Shown: one piece after another, positions 42,561-50,590 of the stretch | Numbering within the stretch: the stretch's first letter is position 1 | Layout of the letters: each line of letters starts with the position of its first letter | Origin: Lentzea californiensis | GTDB lineage: Bacteria > Actinomycetota > Actinomycetes > Mycobacteriales > Pseudonocardiaceae | Direction: 5' to 3' | DNA: 64,000 nt | Assembly: GCF_024648825.1 (NCBI RefSeq) | Contig: NZ_JANBBE010000014.1 | Location: 1 to 64,000 of the forward strand | Translations under genes and position numbers: made by a program | The notes under the pieces: model-generated | What the model was told of the DNA's origin: nothing | The model's database searches: none | What the model saw: only the letters and a program-made list of their open reading frames with translations

Positions 42561-42917
42561 TCAGGCAGGGCGGATCGCGGGTCCCGCCTTCGCCCACGCG
42601 GCGTGCCAGCCGGGGTCGACCTGCTCGGCGTTCTCACCGTCGTCCGCGATCCGTTCGATCATGTCCAGCAGCCGTGCCCGGTGCTCCGGTGCGAGCAAGG
42701 GCATGACCTCGACCAGGAACGGCAACACCGCCGTGGCCGCGGGACACACGAACCCGCCTTCCTCGTACACGGTCCGGTCCAGGTCCGTGACAGCCTGAGC
42801 GACCACCTCGGGGTCATCGGACAGCAATGCCCTGAGGTGCCCAGGCGTGTCCAGCGCGGGACCGCAGGCGTGGTCGATGCTGTGCCACGCGACGTCGTCC
42901 AGACCTTCCAGGCTCAT
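42561..42917 (-). CDS. small HEAT-like repeat protein
   Basis: A 118-residue protein starting MSLEGLDDVAWHSIDHACGPALDTPGHLRALLSDDPEVVAQAVTDLDRTVYEEGGFVCPAATAVLPFLVEVM. This is the helical-pair pattern of HEAT-like proteins common in actinomycetes next to toxin or immunity genes. Its start overlaps the larger upstream HEAT-like gene by ATGA. It resembles the beginning of that protein (a D-W/A-W plus LPRLLRQ/LRALL pattern), so the pair may be paralogous. Function unknown. Confidence 0.7.
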   Translation of the reverse strand: MSLEGLDDVAWHSIDHACGPALDTPGHLRALLSDDPEVVAQAVTDLDRTVYEEGGFVCPAATAVLPFLVEVMPLLAPEHRARLLDMIERIADDGENAEQVDPGWHAAWAKAGPAIRPA

Positions 42918-43945
42918 CGCAGCTCCAGCAGCACCGACGAGGCCAGCGTCGAGACCTTCTGCCCCAGCGACGTCACCCCGTGGTCGTGCACCCTCCCGGC
43001 GACGAGGTCCCGGTACTCCCGAGCCCCCGCGACGCCGGCCAGCCACACCGCGAACGCCCGCAGCCGCACGTCCGGATCGGCGATCCACACCGGCACGAAC
43101 GGCACGACCAGCCCCACGTCGGTGATGTCGCGCTCGAACAGCCGGCGCAGGTAGTCGAGCGCTTCGGTCCGCCACGGCAGCACGTCCACCAACGCCAGCA
43201 CGAGGTCGATGCCGTCGAAGTCCTTGGGCCCCACCAGCCAGAGCACGTGCTCCAGCACCTCGTCGTAGCCCATCTCGAACGACCCGGTCGCGAGGAACAG
43301 CTCCAGGTCCCCGGTCAGCCCGCGCAGGATGACGTCGGCGTCCGGCCTGGTCGCCGCCGACACGAGCAGCCGCACCAGCGGTTCGTCGCCGGAGACCGTC
43401 AGCTCCCGCAACCACTCCACCGCCGCCTCGTCACCGCGCCCGGCGAACTCCGTGGCGACGATCACCAGGCACAACCGCGTGGCCGGATCGAGCTCGTCCT
43501 CCCACCGCCGGGACAGGGCGGGCAGCACGAGCGCGCTGTCCCCGTGCCCCTTCCCCAGCATGAACAACACGCCCCGGCGCACGCCCGCGGAGCCGTGGTC
43601 GAGCAGAGCCAGCAACGTCGGCTTCGAGGCCTCCCAGGCGGCCGGCCAGCTCGGGTGCACCCCGTCGGAGCCGCTGCCCCCGGCGACCGCGATCGCCCCG
43701 CAGACGTTCTCCAGCAGCCACTCACGGCTGGGGGTGTTGTCGTGCGCGACCAGCTCCAGCAGGAACGGCCACGCCGCCACCGTCGCCTCGCTGACCTCGG
43801 ACTCCTCCCCGGTCAGGTGCCGCACCAGCTCCTCGTGCGGCTCGACGGACGTCCTGGCCTGCCTCAGCAACCTGGGAAGGTCGTCGGCGTACCCGTCGTG
43901 ACTGCGCAACCGGTACCAGTCGATGCCCTTCAGACCCTCCACCAT
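42914..43945 (-). CDS. HEAT-like repeat protein
   Basis: A 343-residue alpha-helical protein. Amphipathic helix pairs recur: VAAWPFLLELVAHDNTPSREWLLENVCGAIAVAGG, AWEASKPTLLALLDHGSAGVRRGVLFMLGKG, LCLVIVATEFAGRGDEAAVEWLRELTVSG and VRLRAFAVWLAGVAG. It should form a superhelical scaffold for protein-protein contacts. No enzyme motif is present. ATG 43945 lies 18 bp from the protease terminator. It is translationally coupled to the small HEAT-like gene downstream. The role is unknown; some relatives act as immunity proteins. Confidence 0.78.
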   Translation of the reverse strand: MVEGLKGIDWYRLRSHDGYADDLPRLLRQARTSVEPHEELVRHLTGEESEVSEATVAAWPFLLELVAHDNTPSREWLLENVCGAIAVAGGSGSDGVHPSWPAAWEASKPTLLALLDHGSAGVRRGVLFMLGKGHGDSALVLPALSRRWEDELDPATRLCLVIVATEFAGRGDEAAVEWLRELTVSGDEPLVRLLVSAATRPDADVILRGLTGDLELFLATGSFEMGYDEVLEHVLWLVGPKDFDGIDLVLALVDVLPWRTEALDYLRRLFERDITDVGLVVPFVPVWIADPDVRLRAFAVWLAGVAGAREYRDLVAGRVHDHGVTSLGQKVSTLASSVLLELR

Positions 43946-43962
43946 GGACCCAACAATAGGAA

Positions 43963-43990
43963 AAGGCCGCGACCAGCAGGTCGCGGCCTT
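43963..43990 (-). terminator. rho-independent terminator of the first subtilase gene
   Basis: AAGGCCGCGACC (43963-43974) and its exact complement (43979-43990) flank AGCA. On the minus strand the stem ends in TTTT. It lies 17 nt beyond the protease stop. Confidence 0.9.
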
Positions 43991-44006
43991 CTCATCGGGA
44001 GCTAGC

Positions 44007-45176
44007 TCACGCGGTCGGCGCGAGGTAGAGCAGGCGGTTCGGCGAACCGGTGCCCGGGTTCGTCACCTTCGACGGCGTCGACTGCGCGATCAGGTACGAG
44101 GCGACCTGGGCCGGCGTCGCCGCGCGGTTCGTCGAGAGGTAGCGAGCGACGGCACCCGCGACGTGCGGGGTGGCCATCGACGTACCGGAGATGGAGTTGG
44201 TGGCGCTGTCGGACGTGTTCCACGCCGACGTGATGGCCGAGCCCGGAGCGAAGATGTCCAGCACCGAACCGAAGTTCGAGTAGGACGCGCGGGCGTCGGT
44301 GCGCTCGGTGGCGCCGACCGTGATCGCCTCGGTCACGCGGGCCGGCGAGAAGCCGGACGCGTTGGCGTTGGAGTTGCCCGCGGCCACGGCGAACGTGACG
44401 CCCTTGGCGACGGCGTTGCGGACGGCCGTGTCGAGCGTGGCGTTGGCGCCGCCGCCCAGCGACAGGTTGGCGACGGCCGGCTTGACGGCGTTGGCGCCCA
44501 CCCAGTCGATGCCGGCCGCGACGCCCGCGAGGGTGCCGGAGCCCGCGTTGTCGAGCACGCGGACGGCGACGATCTTCGCGGCCTTCGCGACGCCGTACTG
44601 CGAGCCCGCGATGGTGCCGGCGACGTGCGTGCCGTGGCCGTTGCCGTCCTGGGCGACGTTGTCGTTGTCGACGAAGTCACGGCCGTTGGCGGCGCGGCCA
44701 CCGAACGTCGAGTGGCTGATGCGGACGCCGGTGTCGATGACGTACGCGGTGACGCCCGATCCGGTCGAGGTGTAGCTGTAGGAGCTGTTGAGCGGCAGGT
44801 TGCGCTGGTCGATGCGGTCGAGACCCCACGACGGCGGGTTCGTCTGCGTCGCCTGCGTGTGGACGACCTGGTCGGCCTCCACGAACTCCACCGACGGGTC
44901 GGCGGCCAGGCGCTTGGCCTGCTTCTCGGTCAGCTTCACGTTGAAGCCGCCGAAGGTCTTGTACTCGCGCTCGACGGTGCCGCCGAAACGGGAAGCGAGG
45001 GCGTGCCCGTTCGCCTTGCCCTCCTTCAGCTTCACGATGAAGCTGCCGGCGATCTTCTCCGGAGCGTTGAGGGACAACACCTCGCCCTCGGCGGCGGAGG
45101 CGTTGGGAACCATCAGGACCGACATGGCGAGAGTCGCCGCGCCGGCACCGGCCAGGAACCGGATCTTTCGCGTCAT
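44007..45176 (-). CDS. secreted S8 serine protease (subtilase), proteinase K-like
   Basis: A 389-residue preproprotein. The signal peptide is MTRKIRFLAGAGAATLAMSVLMVPNASAAE. An I9-type propeptide (FIVKLKEGKANGHALASRFGG) ends near 118. The mature domain holds the catalytic triad in AYVIDTGVRISH (Asp), DGNGHGTHVAGTIAG (His) and SGTSMATPHVAG (Ser), with oxyanion Asn in AVAAGNSNANA. There is no C-terminal extension. It degrades external protein. Three similar genes lie in tandem; this one has its own strong terminator. Start ATG 45176; no clear ribosome binding site beyond AACGGAAAG. Confidence 0.95.
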   Translation of the reverse strand: MTRKIRFLAGAGAATLAMSVLMVPNASAAEGEVLSLNAPEKIAGSFIVKLKEGKANGHALASRFGGTVEREYKTFGGFNVKLTEKQAKRLAADPSVEFVEADQVVHTQATQTNPPSWGLDRIDQRNLPLNSSYSYTSTGSGVTAYVIDTGVRISHSTFGGRAANGRDFVDNDNVAQDGNGHGTHVAGTIAGSQYGVAKAAKIVAVRVLDNAGSGTLAGVAAGIDWVGANAVKPAVANLSLGGGANATLDTAVRNAVAKGVTFAVAAGNSNANASGFSPARVTEAITVGATERTDARASYSNFGSVLDIFAPGSAITSAWNTSDSATNSISGTSMATPHVAGAVARYLSTNRAATPAQVASYLIAQSTPSKVTNPGTGSPNRLLYLAPTA

Positions 45177-45250
45177 GATTCGCTTTCCGTTCTTTGCAGG
45201 GGAACGAAGCGCTTTCGACGTTATGGAGAGATCCGGTTCCTGCCAAGGGT

Positions 45251-45267
45251 GTCTTACCGTTTAAGAC
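45251..45267. promoter_or_regulatory. inverted repeat GTCTTA-N5-TAAGAC
   Basis: Perfect 6-bp arms (45251-45256, 45262-45267) around CCGTT. It lies between the first and second subtilase genes and could be a weak terminator for the second gene or an operator for the first. Confidence 0.4.
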
Positions 45268-45295
45268 GCGCTTGCATTGCCGGACAATTCACCTT

Positions 45296-46369
45296 TCACA
45301 GGGACGGCGGCCAGTAGAGGATACGAGTGACGGGTGGCGTGCCCGGGGTGCCCGTGGTAACCAGCGCGCGCTCGACCTGCGCGGGCGTGGCGGTGCGGTC
45401 GCGTTCCAGGAACCGGGCCGCGACACCGGCCGCGTGCGGCGCGGCCATGGACGATCCGCTCAACGTGTTGGTCGCCGTGTCGGAGGTGTTCCAGGCGGAG
45501 GGGATGCTGACGCCCGGTGCCCAGATGTCCACCAGGGGGCCGTAGTTCGACGAGGAGGACTTGGTGTCGGTCTGCGTCAACGCACCCACGCAGATCGCCG
45601 CCGCAACCCGTTGCGGCGACGAGTTCGCCGGGTCGGTGTTGCTGCCGCCCGCCGCGACCGCGTACGAGATGCCGGAGTCGATGGACTTCTTCACGGCCGT
45701 GTCCAGAGCCGCGGAAGCACCGCCTCCCAACGACATGTTCGCCACCGCGGGCTTCACCGCGTTGCGCGTCACCCAGTCGACACCCGCGATGACACCGGAG
45801 ATCGTGCCGGAACCCGACCCGTTCAGCACCCGCACACCCCACACCGTGGCCTGCTTGGCGACGCCGTGCTTCGTGCCCGCCGCGATGCCGGCGACGTGCG
45901 TGCCGTGACCGTTGTCGTCCTGGGCGATCGCGTCGTTGTCGACGGTGTCCCAGCCGTTGCGCGCCCGGCCGCCGAAGTCCGCGTGCGTCACGCGGAGGCC
46001 GGTGTCGATCACGTAGATGTTCACGCCACGTCCGGTGGTCGTGTACTCGTAGCGCTGGTCGAGCGGCAACGCGCGCTGGTCGATGCGGTCCAGGCCCCAC
46101 GGCGGGTTGAGCTGGACGCTGTTGGCGTGCACGATCCCGTCACGCTCCACAGAGGACACGGCCGGGTCGGCCTTCAGCTTCCTGACCTGTGCCGAGGTCA
46201 GCCGGGCGCTGAAACCGTTCAGGACGCTCGAGTACGTGTGCTCGACGGCACCGCTGAACGACGAGACGGCGCCGTCCTCCAGCACGACGATGTACGACGA
46301 CGTGGCCGCGGACGCCGGGGCGACCACGACCGTTGCCGCGAGTGCGGCGACTGCCAGCAGGGCTCTCAC
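45296..46369 (-). CDS. secreted S8 serine protease (subtilase) with altered oxyanion position
   Basis: A 357-residue preproprotein and the second of three tandem subtilases. The signal peptide is VRALLAVAALAATVVVAPASA, followed by a short I9-like propeptide. The triad is present: YVIDTGLRVTH, DDNGHGTHVAG and SGSSMAAPHAAG. Where the neighbours read AVAAGNSN or AVAAGNAN, this one reads AVAAGGSN, so the oxyanion-hole Asn is Gly, which should lower activity. GTG 46369 has AAGGAAG upstream and gives a proper signal peptide. It is preceded by the terminator of the third protease only 31 bp away. Confidence 0.92.
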   Translation of the reverse strand: MRALLAVAALAATVVVAPASAATSSYIVVLEDGAVSSFSGAVEHTYSSVLNGFSARLTSAQVRKLKADPAVSSVERDGIVHANSVQLNPPWGLDRIDQRALPLDQRYEYTTTGRGVNIYVIDTGLRVTHADFGGRARNGWDTVDNDAIAQDDNGHGTHVAGIAAGTKHGVAKQATVWGVRVLNGSGSGTISGVIAGVDWVTRNAVKPAVANMSLGGGASAALDTAVKKSIDSGISYAVAAGGSNTDPANSSPQRVAAAICVGALTQTDTKSSSSNYGPLVDIWAPGVSIPSAWNTSDTATNTLSGSSMAAPHAAGVAARFLERDRTATPAQVERALVTTGTPGTPPVTRILYWPPSL

Positions 46370-46399
46370 AGGCAGACTTCCTTTCGATCGCAGGGAAAA

Positions 46400-46429
46400 C
46401 GGCCCCGGCTCGTGAAAGAGCCGGGGCCG
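46400..46429 (-). terminator. rho-independent terminator of the third subtilase gene
   Basis: CGGCCCCGGCTC (46400-46411) and its exact complement (46418-46429) flank GTGAAA. On the minus strand TTTT follows. It lies 18 nt beyond the stop and 31 bp upstream of the next protease start. Confidence 0.88.
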
Positions 46430-46447
46430 CACATCTCAGTGCCGTGT

Positions 46448-47608
46448 TCAGCTGGTCGGGGCCCAGTACAAGAGCCTCGTGGTCGTGTTCGCTCCGGGGT
46501 TGGTCACCTTGCCGTTGGTGGCGTTGGTCGTGATCGCGGTCGCCACCTGGGCGGGCGTCACGGTGAAGTTGCCCTGCAGGTACCGGGCCACCACGCCGGC
46601 GACGTGCGGTGCCGCCATCGAGGTGCCGGAGATGGTGTTCGTGGCCGTGTCACTGGTGTTCCACGTGGACGTGATGCCACCACCGGGCGCGAAGACGTCC
46701 ACCACGGGGCCGTAGTTGGAGAAGGAGGAGCGGGCGTCGGTGCGGTCGGTGGAGCCGACGGTCAGCGCCGCCGCCACACGGGCGGGCGAGGTGTTCGCCG
46801 CGTTCGTGTTGGCGTTGCCCGCCGCGACGGCGAACGTCACGCCGCGCGTGATCGCGCCGGACACGGCGTTGTCGAGCGAGGTGTTGGCGCCGCCGCCGAG
46901 CGACATGTTGGCGACAGCGGGCTTGACGTGGTTCGACGCCACCCAGTTCACGCCGGCGACGACACCGGCGATGGTGCCGGAACCGGAGTTGTTCAGCACG
47001 CGGACGCCGATGATGTTCGCCTGCTTGGCGACACCGTGCAGCGTGCCCGCGACGGTGCCGGCGACGTGCGTGCCGTGACCGTTGCCGTCCTGCGCGACGG
47101 CATCGTTGTCCACGAAGTCGTAGCCGTTCTTCGCACGGCCGCCGAAGTCGCGGTGCGTGACGCGGACACCGGTGTCGATGATGTAGGCGTTCACACCGGA
47201 ACCGGTGCTGTTGTAGGTGTAGCGCTGGTCGAGCGGCAGGTTGCGCTGGTCGATGCGGTCGAGCCCCCACGACGGCGGGTTCGTCTGCGTGGCCTGGATG
47301 CTGACGACCTGGTCGCGTTCGACGTAGTCGACCGAGGGGTCAGCGGCCAGTCTGCGCGCCTGCGCGTCGCTCATCCTGACCGAGAAGCCCTGGAAGACGG
47401 TGTCGTAGACGTGACCGACCCGGCCACCGAACCGGGAACCGAGGGTCTGCGCGCTCGCGGTGACCCCGTTGTCCTTCAGCTTCACGATGAAGCTGCCGGC
47501 GATGTTCTCACCGGGCGAGACGCGGATCTCGCCCACGGCGGCGGTGGCCGGTGCCGCGAACGCGGCGATCATGACCGCCGAACCCAGCAGAGTTGCAGTC
47601 TTGCGCAT
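46448..47608 (-). CDS. secreted S8 serine protease (subtilase), proteinase K-like
   Basis: A 386-residue preproprotein. The signal peptide is MRKTATLLGSAVMIAAFAAPATAA. The I9 propeptide begins IAGSFIVKLKDNG. The mature domain starts around NPPSWGLDRIDQRNLPLDQRYTY, with triad residues in AYIIDTGVRVTH, DGNGHGTHVAG and SGTSMAAPHVAG and an intact oxyanion Asn in AVAAGNANTNA. It closely resembles the 44007-45176 protease, pointing to duplication. ATG 47608 is chosen. The 180-bp gap upstream is shared with the divergent HTH protein. Confidence 0.95.
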   Translation of the reverse strand: MRKTATLLGSAVMIAAFAAPATAAVGEIRVSPGENIAGSFIVKLKDNGVTASAQTLGSRFGGRVGHVYDTVFQGFSVRMSDAQARRLAADPSVDYVERDQVVSIQATQTNPPSWGLDRIDQRNLPLDQRYTYNSTGSGVNAYIIDTGVRVTHRDFGGRAKNGYDFVDNDAVAQDGNGHGTHVAGTVAGTLHGVAKQANIIGVRVLNNSGSGTIAGVVAGVNWVASNHVKPAVANMSLGGGANTSLDNAVSGAITRGVTFAVAAGNANTNAANTSPARVAAALTVGSTDRTDARSSFSNYGPVVDVFAPGGGITSTWNTSDTATNTISGTSMAAPHVAGVVARYLQGNFTVTPAQVATAITTNATNGKVTNPGANTTTRLLYWAPTS

Positions 47609-47767
47609 TGTGCTGTCCTGTTCGTCGCAGGGATGCTCAGGAAGCTGACCGGGGCTATTGGCGGCGTAATAGTCCCGAGATCTGAACCTGCCGAGTTTCG
47701 AACCGGGACAAAACCGCCGATCGGCTGTACCGCGTTCCCTTTGCTGCCGATAGCCTTCCGAGCTTGA

Positions 47768-47782
47768 CTCCGTGAAACGGAG
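47768..47782 (+). promoter_or_regulatory. hairpin overlapping a ribosome binding site
   Basis: CTCCGT (47768-47773) and ACGGAG (47777-47782) pair around GAA. The 3' arm includes part of the GGAGGAG Shine-Dalgarno sequence (47779-47785) of the next gene, so folding could limit translation. Confidence 0.45.
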
Positions 47783-47788
47783 GAGTGG

Positions 47789-48694
47789 ATGCTCACGATT
47801 TACCCACCGCGCGAGGAGCTCGCCGACCTTCTCGTGACGGGTCCGTTCGCGGACGCGTTGCGGGTCGCGATCCAGGTGCGGGGACTCAGTCTGGAACGAC
47901 TGCAGCACCGTCTGAAGGTGCGGGGCGCGCCGATCAGCGTGACGGCGCTGAGCTACTGGCAGTCGGGCCGGCGCAGACCCGAGAGGCCCGAGTCGCTGAT
48001 GGCGCTGGCGCACCTGGAGGACGTCCTCGGGCTGCCGGCGGCCGCACTGAGCCGCCTGCTGGGGCCGCCGCGGCCGCGTGGCCGTTCCCGCAGGCGGGAG
48101 CAGGCGGCACGGGCCGCGTGGGACGGTTCCGGGCTGGTGCTGACCGCCCAGCACGACCGGGTCGACGTCGCGCCGTGCGGCGGGGTGCTCGGCATCCGGT
48201 CACGGCAGGTCATGCAGGCGAGCACCGCCGATGTGGACCGCTGGATCCTGTGCCAGGAAACGGGTTCCGCGCAGCCCGCGGTCACGGCCGTCCGTTCCTG
48301 CCGGGTCGGCCGGATCGCCAGGGAACGCACGAACGGCGTGCTCGTCGCGGAGATGTTGTTCGACGAACCGATCTCCACCGGCGACTCGATCGCCATCGAG
48401 TACGAATTGATCTATCCACATCCGACTGTCGAGCACACGCATTTCCGGCGGTTCGGAGAGCGCGTGCACGACTACGTGCTGGAGATCAAATTCGCGGCCG
48501 AGTCCCCGCCCGCCTCCTGCGAGCAATTCTCGTCCGGCCCGGCCGGAACGGAAATGTTCGCCGGCGCCCGTCCCGCGCCCGTGGACGAAGGCGGGTACGC
48601 GCACGCCGCCGCGCTCGACTTCGGTCCCGGCCTCTACGGAATGCGCTGGACGGTCGCCGCGAACGCCTCGGGGTCGTCCACCCAGGGGAAGTGA
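47789..48694 (+). CDS. HTH protein with a large uncharacterised C-terminal domain
   Basis: A 301-residue protein. Residues 20-75 look like an XRE-type HTH: ADALRVAIQVRGLSLERLQHRLKVRGAPISVTALSYWQSGRRRPERPESL. A basic linker (PRPRGRSRRREQAARAAW) follows. The C-terminal ~190 residues (GSGLVLTAQHDRVDVAPCGGVLGIRSRQVMQA, YELIYPHPTVEHTHFRRFGERVHDYVLEIKF) are beta-rich and I do not recognise the family. It may be a repressor sensing a ligand. It is divergent from the proteases. GGAGGAG precedes ATG 47789. The last 61 bp overlap the convergent hydrolase. Confidence 0.65.
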   Translation: MLTIYPPREELADLLVTGPFADALRVAIQVRGLSLERLQHRLKVRGAPISVTALSYWQSGRRRPERPESLMALAHLEDVLGLPAAALSRLLGPPRPRGRSRRREQAARAAWDGSGLVLTAQHDRVDVAPCGGVLGIRSRQVMQASTADVDRWILCQETGSAQPAVTAVRSCRVGRIARERTNGVLVAEMLFDEPISTGDSIAIEYELIYPHPTVEHTHFRRFGERVHDYVLEIKFAAESPPASCEQFSSGPAGTEMFAGARPAPVDEGGYAHAAALDFGPGLYGMRWTVAANASGSSTQGK

Positions 48695-49437
48695 CCGGCA
48701 CCGGGCTGCACGACCAGCGTCGCGCGCGGGAACAGGTCGGCGTACTCCCGCGCGCGGTTCGGCGGTAGCGCCACGTCGTACTCACCGGTCAGCAGAAGCG
48801 TTGGCACGTCGAGGTTCGCGAGCTTCTCGCGAACCTCCCGCGGATCGAACGCGCCGTCGGCGTAGTACTCCCTGGCGGCCTCGTCGTTGCGCGGGTGGTC
48901 GTCGAGCGCCCGCGCCTGCGCGTCCCACCGGCCGTGCATGAACGGCGTGATGCCCTTGAACGCCTCCGGGGTGAAGTCACCGGCCCAGATCTGCTGGAAA
49001 GCCGCGAACGCCTGCTCAAACCACGGTTCGGCCCGGCGCTGCTCGGCGATCTCCCTGCGGTCGTCGTCGGTGACGTCAATACCGACGACCCGGGCCGTGG
49101 GAGTGATCAGCAGTAGTTGCTCGACGCGCTGCGGAAATCGCGTCGCGTAGAGGATCGCCAACGACGCGCCCGCGCAGTGGCCGAGCAGCCTGATCTTGTC
49201 GAGACCGAGGTGCTGCCGCAACGCCTCGACGTCGTCCACCTGGTGGTCGACGCGGTACGCCGCGGCCGGTGCGGAGTCGCCGGTGCCGCGCAGGTCGAGC
49301 CTGATCATGTCGTCCAGCGGCAGACCGCCCAGGTACGAAGACGCCTGCATCGGCCCGCCCGGCACGCAGATCAACGGGTCGCCGGCCTCGCCGTGGTAGG
49401 CGAGGCCGACGCCGTCTGAAGTCGTGAAAGTCCCCAT
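48634..49437 (-). CDS. alpha/beta-hydrolase with Cys at the nucleophile elbow
   Basis: A 267-residue hydrolase of the proline iminopeptidase-like group. PLICVPGGPMQASSYLGG is the oxyanion-side loop, and GEYDVALPP and GAGHFPWVDDP give the acid and His loops. The nucleophile elbow reads LGHCAGAS, with TGC (Cys) where Ser is usual. Cys nucleophiles occur in dienelactone hydrolases; here it may reduce or change activity. It lies 13 bp downstream of the acyl-CoA dehydrogenase gene at the tail of the operon, so it may process an intermediate thioester or ester. Start ATG 49437. Confidence 0.78.
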   Translation of the reverse strand: MGTFTTSDGVGLAYHGEAGDPLICVPGGPMQASSYLGGLPLDDMIRLDLRGTGDSAPAAAYRVDHQVDDVEALRQHLGLDKIRLLGHCAGASLAILYATRFPQRVEQLLLITPTARVVGIDVTDDDRREIAEQRRAEPWFEQAFAAFQQIWAGDFTPEAFKGITPFMHGRWDAQARALDDHPRNDEAAREYYADGAFDPREVREKLANLDVPTLLLTGEYDVALPPNRAREYADLFPRATLVVQPGAGHFPWVDDPEAFAATVQRIP

Positions 49438-49450
49438 GTCCCGCAGTGTG

Positions 49451-50590
49451 TCAGTACGAGCGCGGCAACTTCAGCGAGTTTTGCGCGACGAAGTTGAGCA
49501 CCATCTCCCGTGAGACGGGCGCGATGCGCGACAGCCGGGACATGCCGAGCATCGACGCCAGCCCGAACTCCGAGCTCAGCCCGTTGCCGCCGTGGGTCTG
49601 GATGGCCTGGTCGACCGCGGCCGCGATGGCCTCGCCCGCCGCGTACTTGGCCATGTTCGCGGCCTCACCGGACTCCTTGTCGCGGCCGGAGTCGTAGAGC
49701 GCGGCCGCCTTCTGCGTCATCAGCCTGGCCAGCTCGATCTCGATGTGGATCTTCGCCAGCGGGTGCGAGAGGCCCTGGTGCGCGCCGATCGGGCTGTCCC
49801 ACACCTGACGCTGCTGGGCGTACGAGACGGCCTTGGCCATCGCGAGGCGGGCCGAGCCCGTCGCCATGCTCGCGCCCATGATCCGTTCGGGGTTGAGACC
49901 GGCGAAGACCTGCAGCAGACCCTGGTCCGGCGAGCCGACCACGGCGTCGGACGGCAGCCTGACGTCGTCGAAGAACAGGGTGAACTGCTTCTCCGGCGCC
50001 ACGAGGTCCATCTCGATCTGGTGGTGGGTGAAGCCCTCGGAACTGGTCGGCACGACCACGAGCACCGGCCCGGTCGCCTGGATCGCGACCACGAGCACGG
50101 CGTCGACCTCGTCGACGCCCGAGATGTAAGTCTTGGTGCCCTTGAGGATCCAGTCGTCACCATCGCGCCGGACGTGCGTCTTCAGCTTGTGCGAGTTGGA
50201 ACCCGCGTCCGGCTCGGTGATCGCGAACGCCATCTTCAGCGTGCCGTCCGCGAAACCGGGCAGCCACTTCGACTTCTGCTCCTCGGTGCCGAATCGCGCG
50301 ATCACCGTGGCGCAGATCGCGGGCGAGACCACCATGAGCAGCAACGGACATCCGGCCGCCGCCAGCTCCTCGCACACCGCCGCGAGGTCGCCGATGCCGC
50401 CACCACCGCCGCCGTACTCCTCGGGCACGGCCACGCCGAGGTAGCCGAGCTTGCCGGCCTCCTCCCACAGTTCGGTGGTCTTCTCCCCCGCCCTGGACTT
50501 GGCGATGAAGTAGTCGTGGCCGTACTTCGTACCGAACTCGGCGACGGCCTTGCGCAGTGCGATCCGCTCTTCGGACTCGACGAAGCTCAC
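49451..50590 (-). CDS. acyl-CoA dehydrogenase
   Basis: A 379-residue FAD enzyme introducing an alpha-beta double bond in an acyl-CoA. LGYLGVAVPEEYGGGGGGIGDLAAVCEELAAAG lies at the N-terminal domain. AFAITEPDAGSNSHKLKTHVRRDGDDWILKGTKTYISGVD is the FAD/substrate region. QTHGGNGLSSEFGLASMLG carries the late adenine-binding segment. The usual catalytic Glu region cannot be assigned with certainty. Start GTG 50590 overlaps the biotin-carboxylase stop by GTGA. In this operon it is the second of two dehydrogenases, for a branched or terpenoid substrate. Confidence 0.9.
   Translation of the reverse strand: MSFVESEERIALRKAVAEFGTKYGHDYFIAKSRAGEKTTELWEEAGKLGYLGVAVPEEYGGGGGGIGDLAAVCEELAAAGCPLLLMVVSPAICATVIARFGTEEQKSKWLPGFADGTLKMAFAITEPDAGSNSHKLKTHVRRDGDDWILKGTKTYISGVDEVDAVLVVAIQATGPVLVVVPTSSEGFTHHQIEMDLVAPEKQFTLFFDDVRLPSDAVVGSPDQGLLQVFAGLNPERIMGASMATGSARLAMAKAVSYAQQRQVWDSPIGAHQGLSHPLAKIHIEIELARLMTQKAAALYDSGRDKESGEAANMAKYAAGEAIAAAVDQAIQTHGGNGLSSEFGLASMLGMSRLSRIAPVSREMVLNFVAQNSLKLPRSY

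Noticed and set aside
45194..47767. 857-codon plus-strand frame opposite the proteases
   Set aside because: Complement of three clear subtilase genes; composition is unlike a protein.
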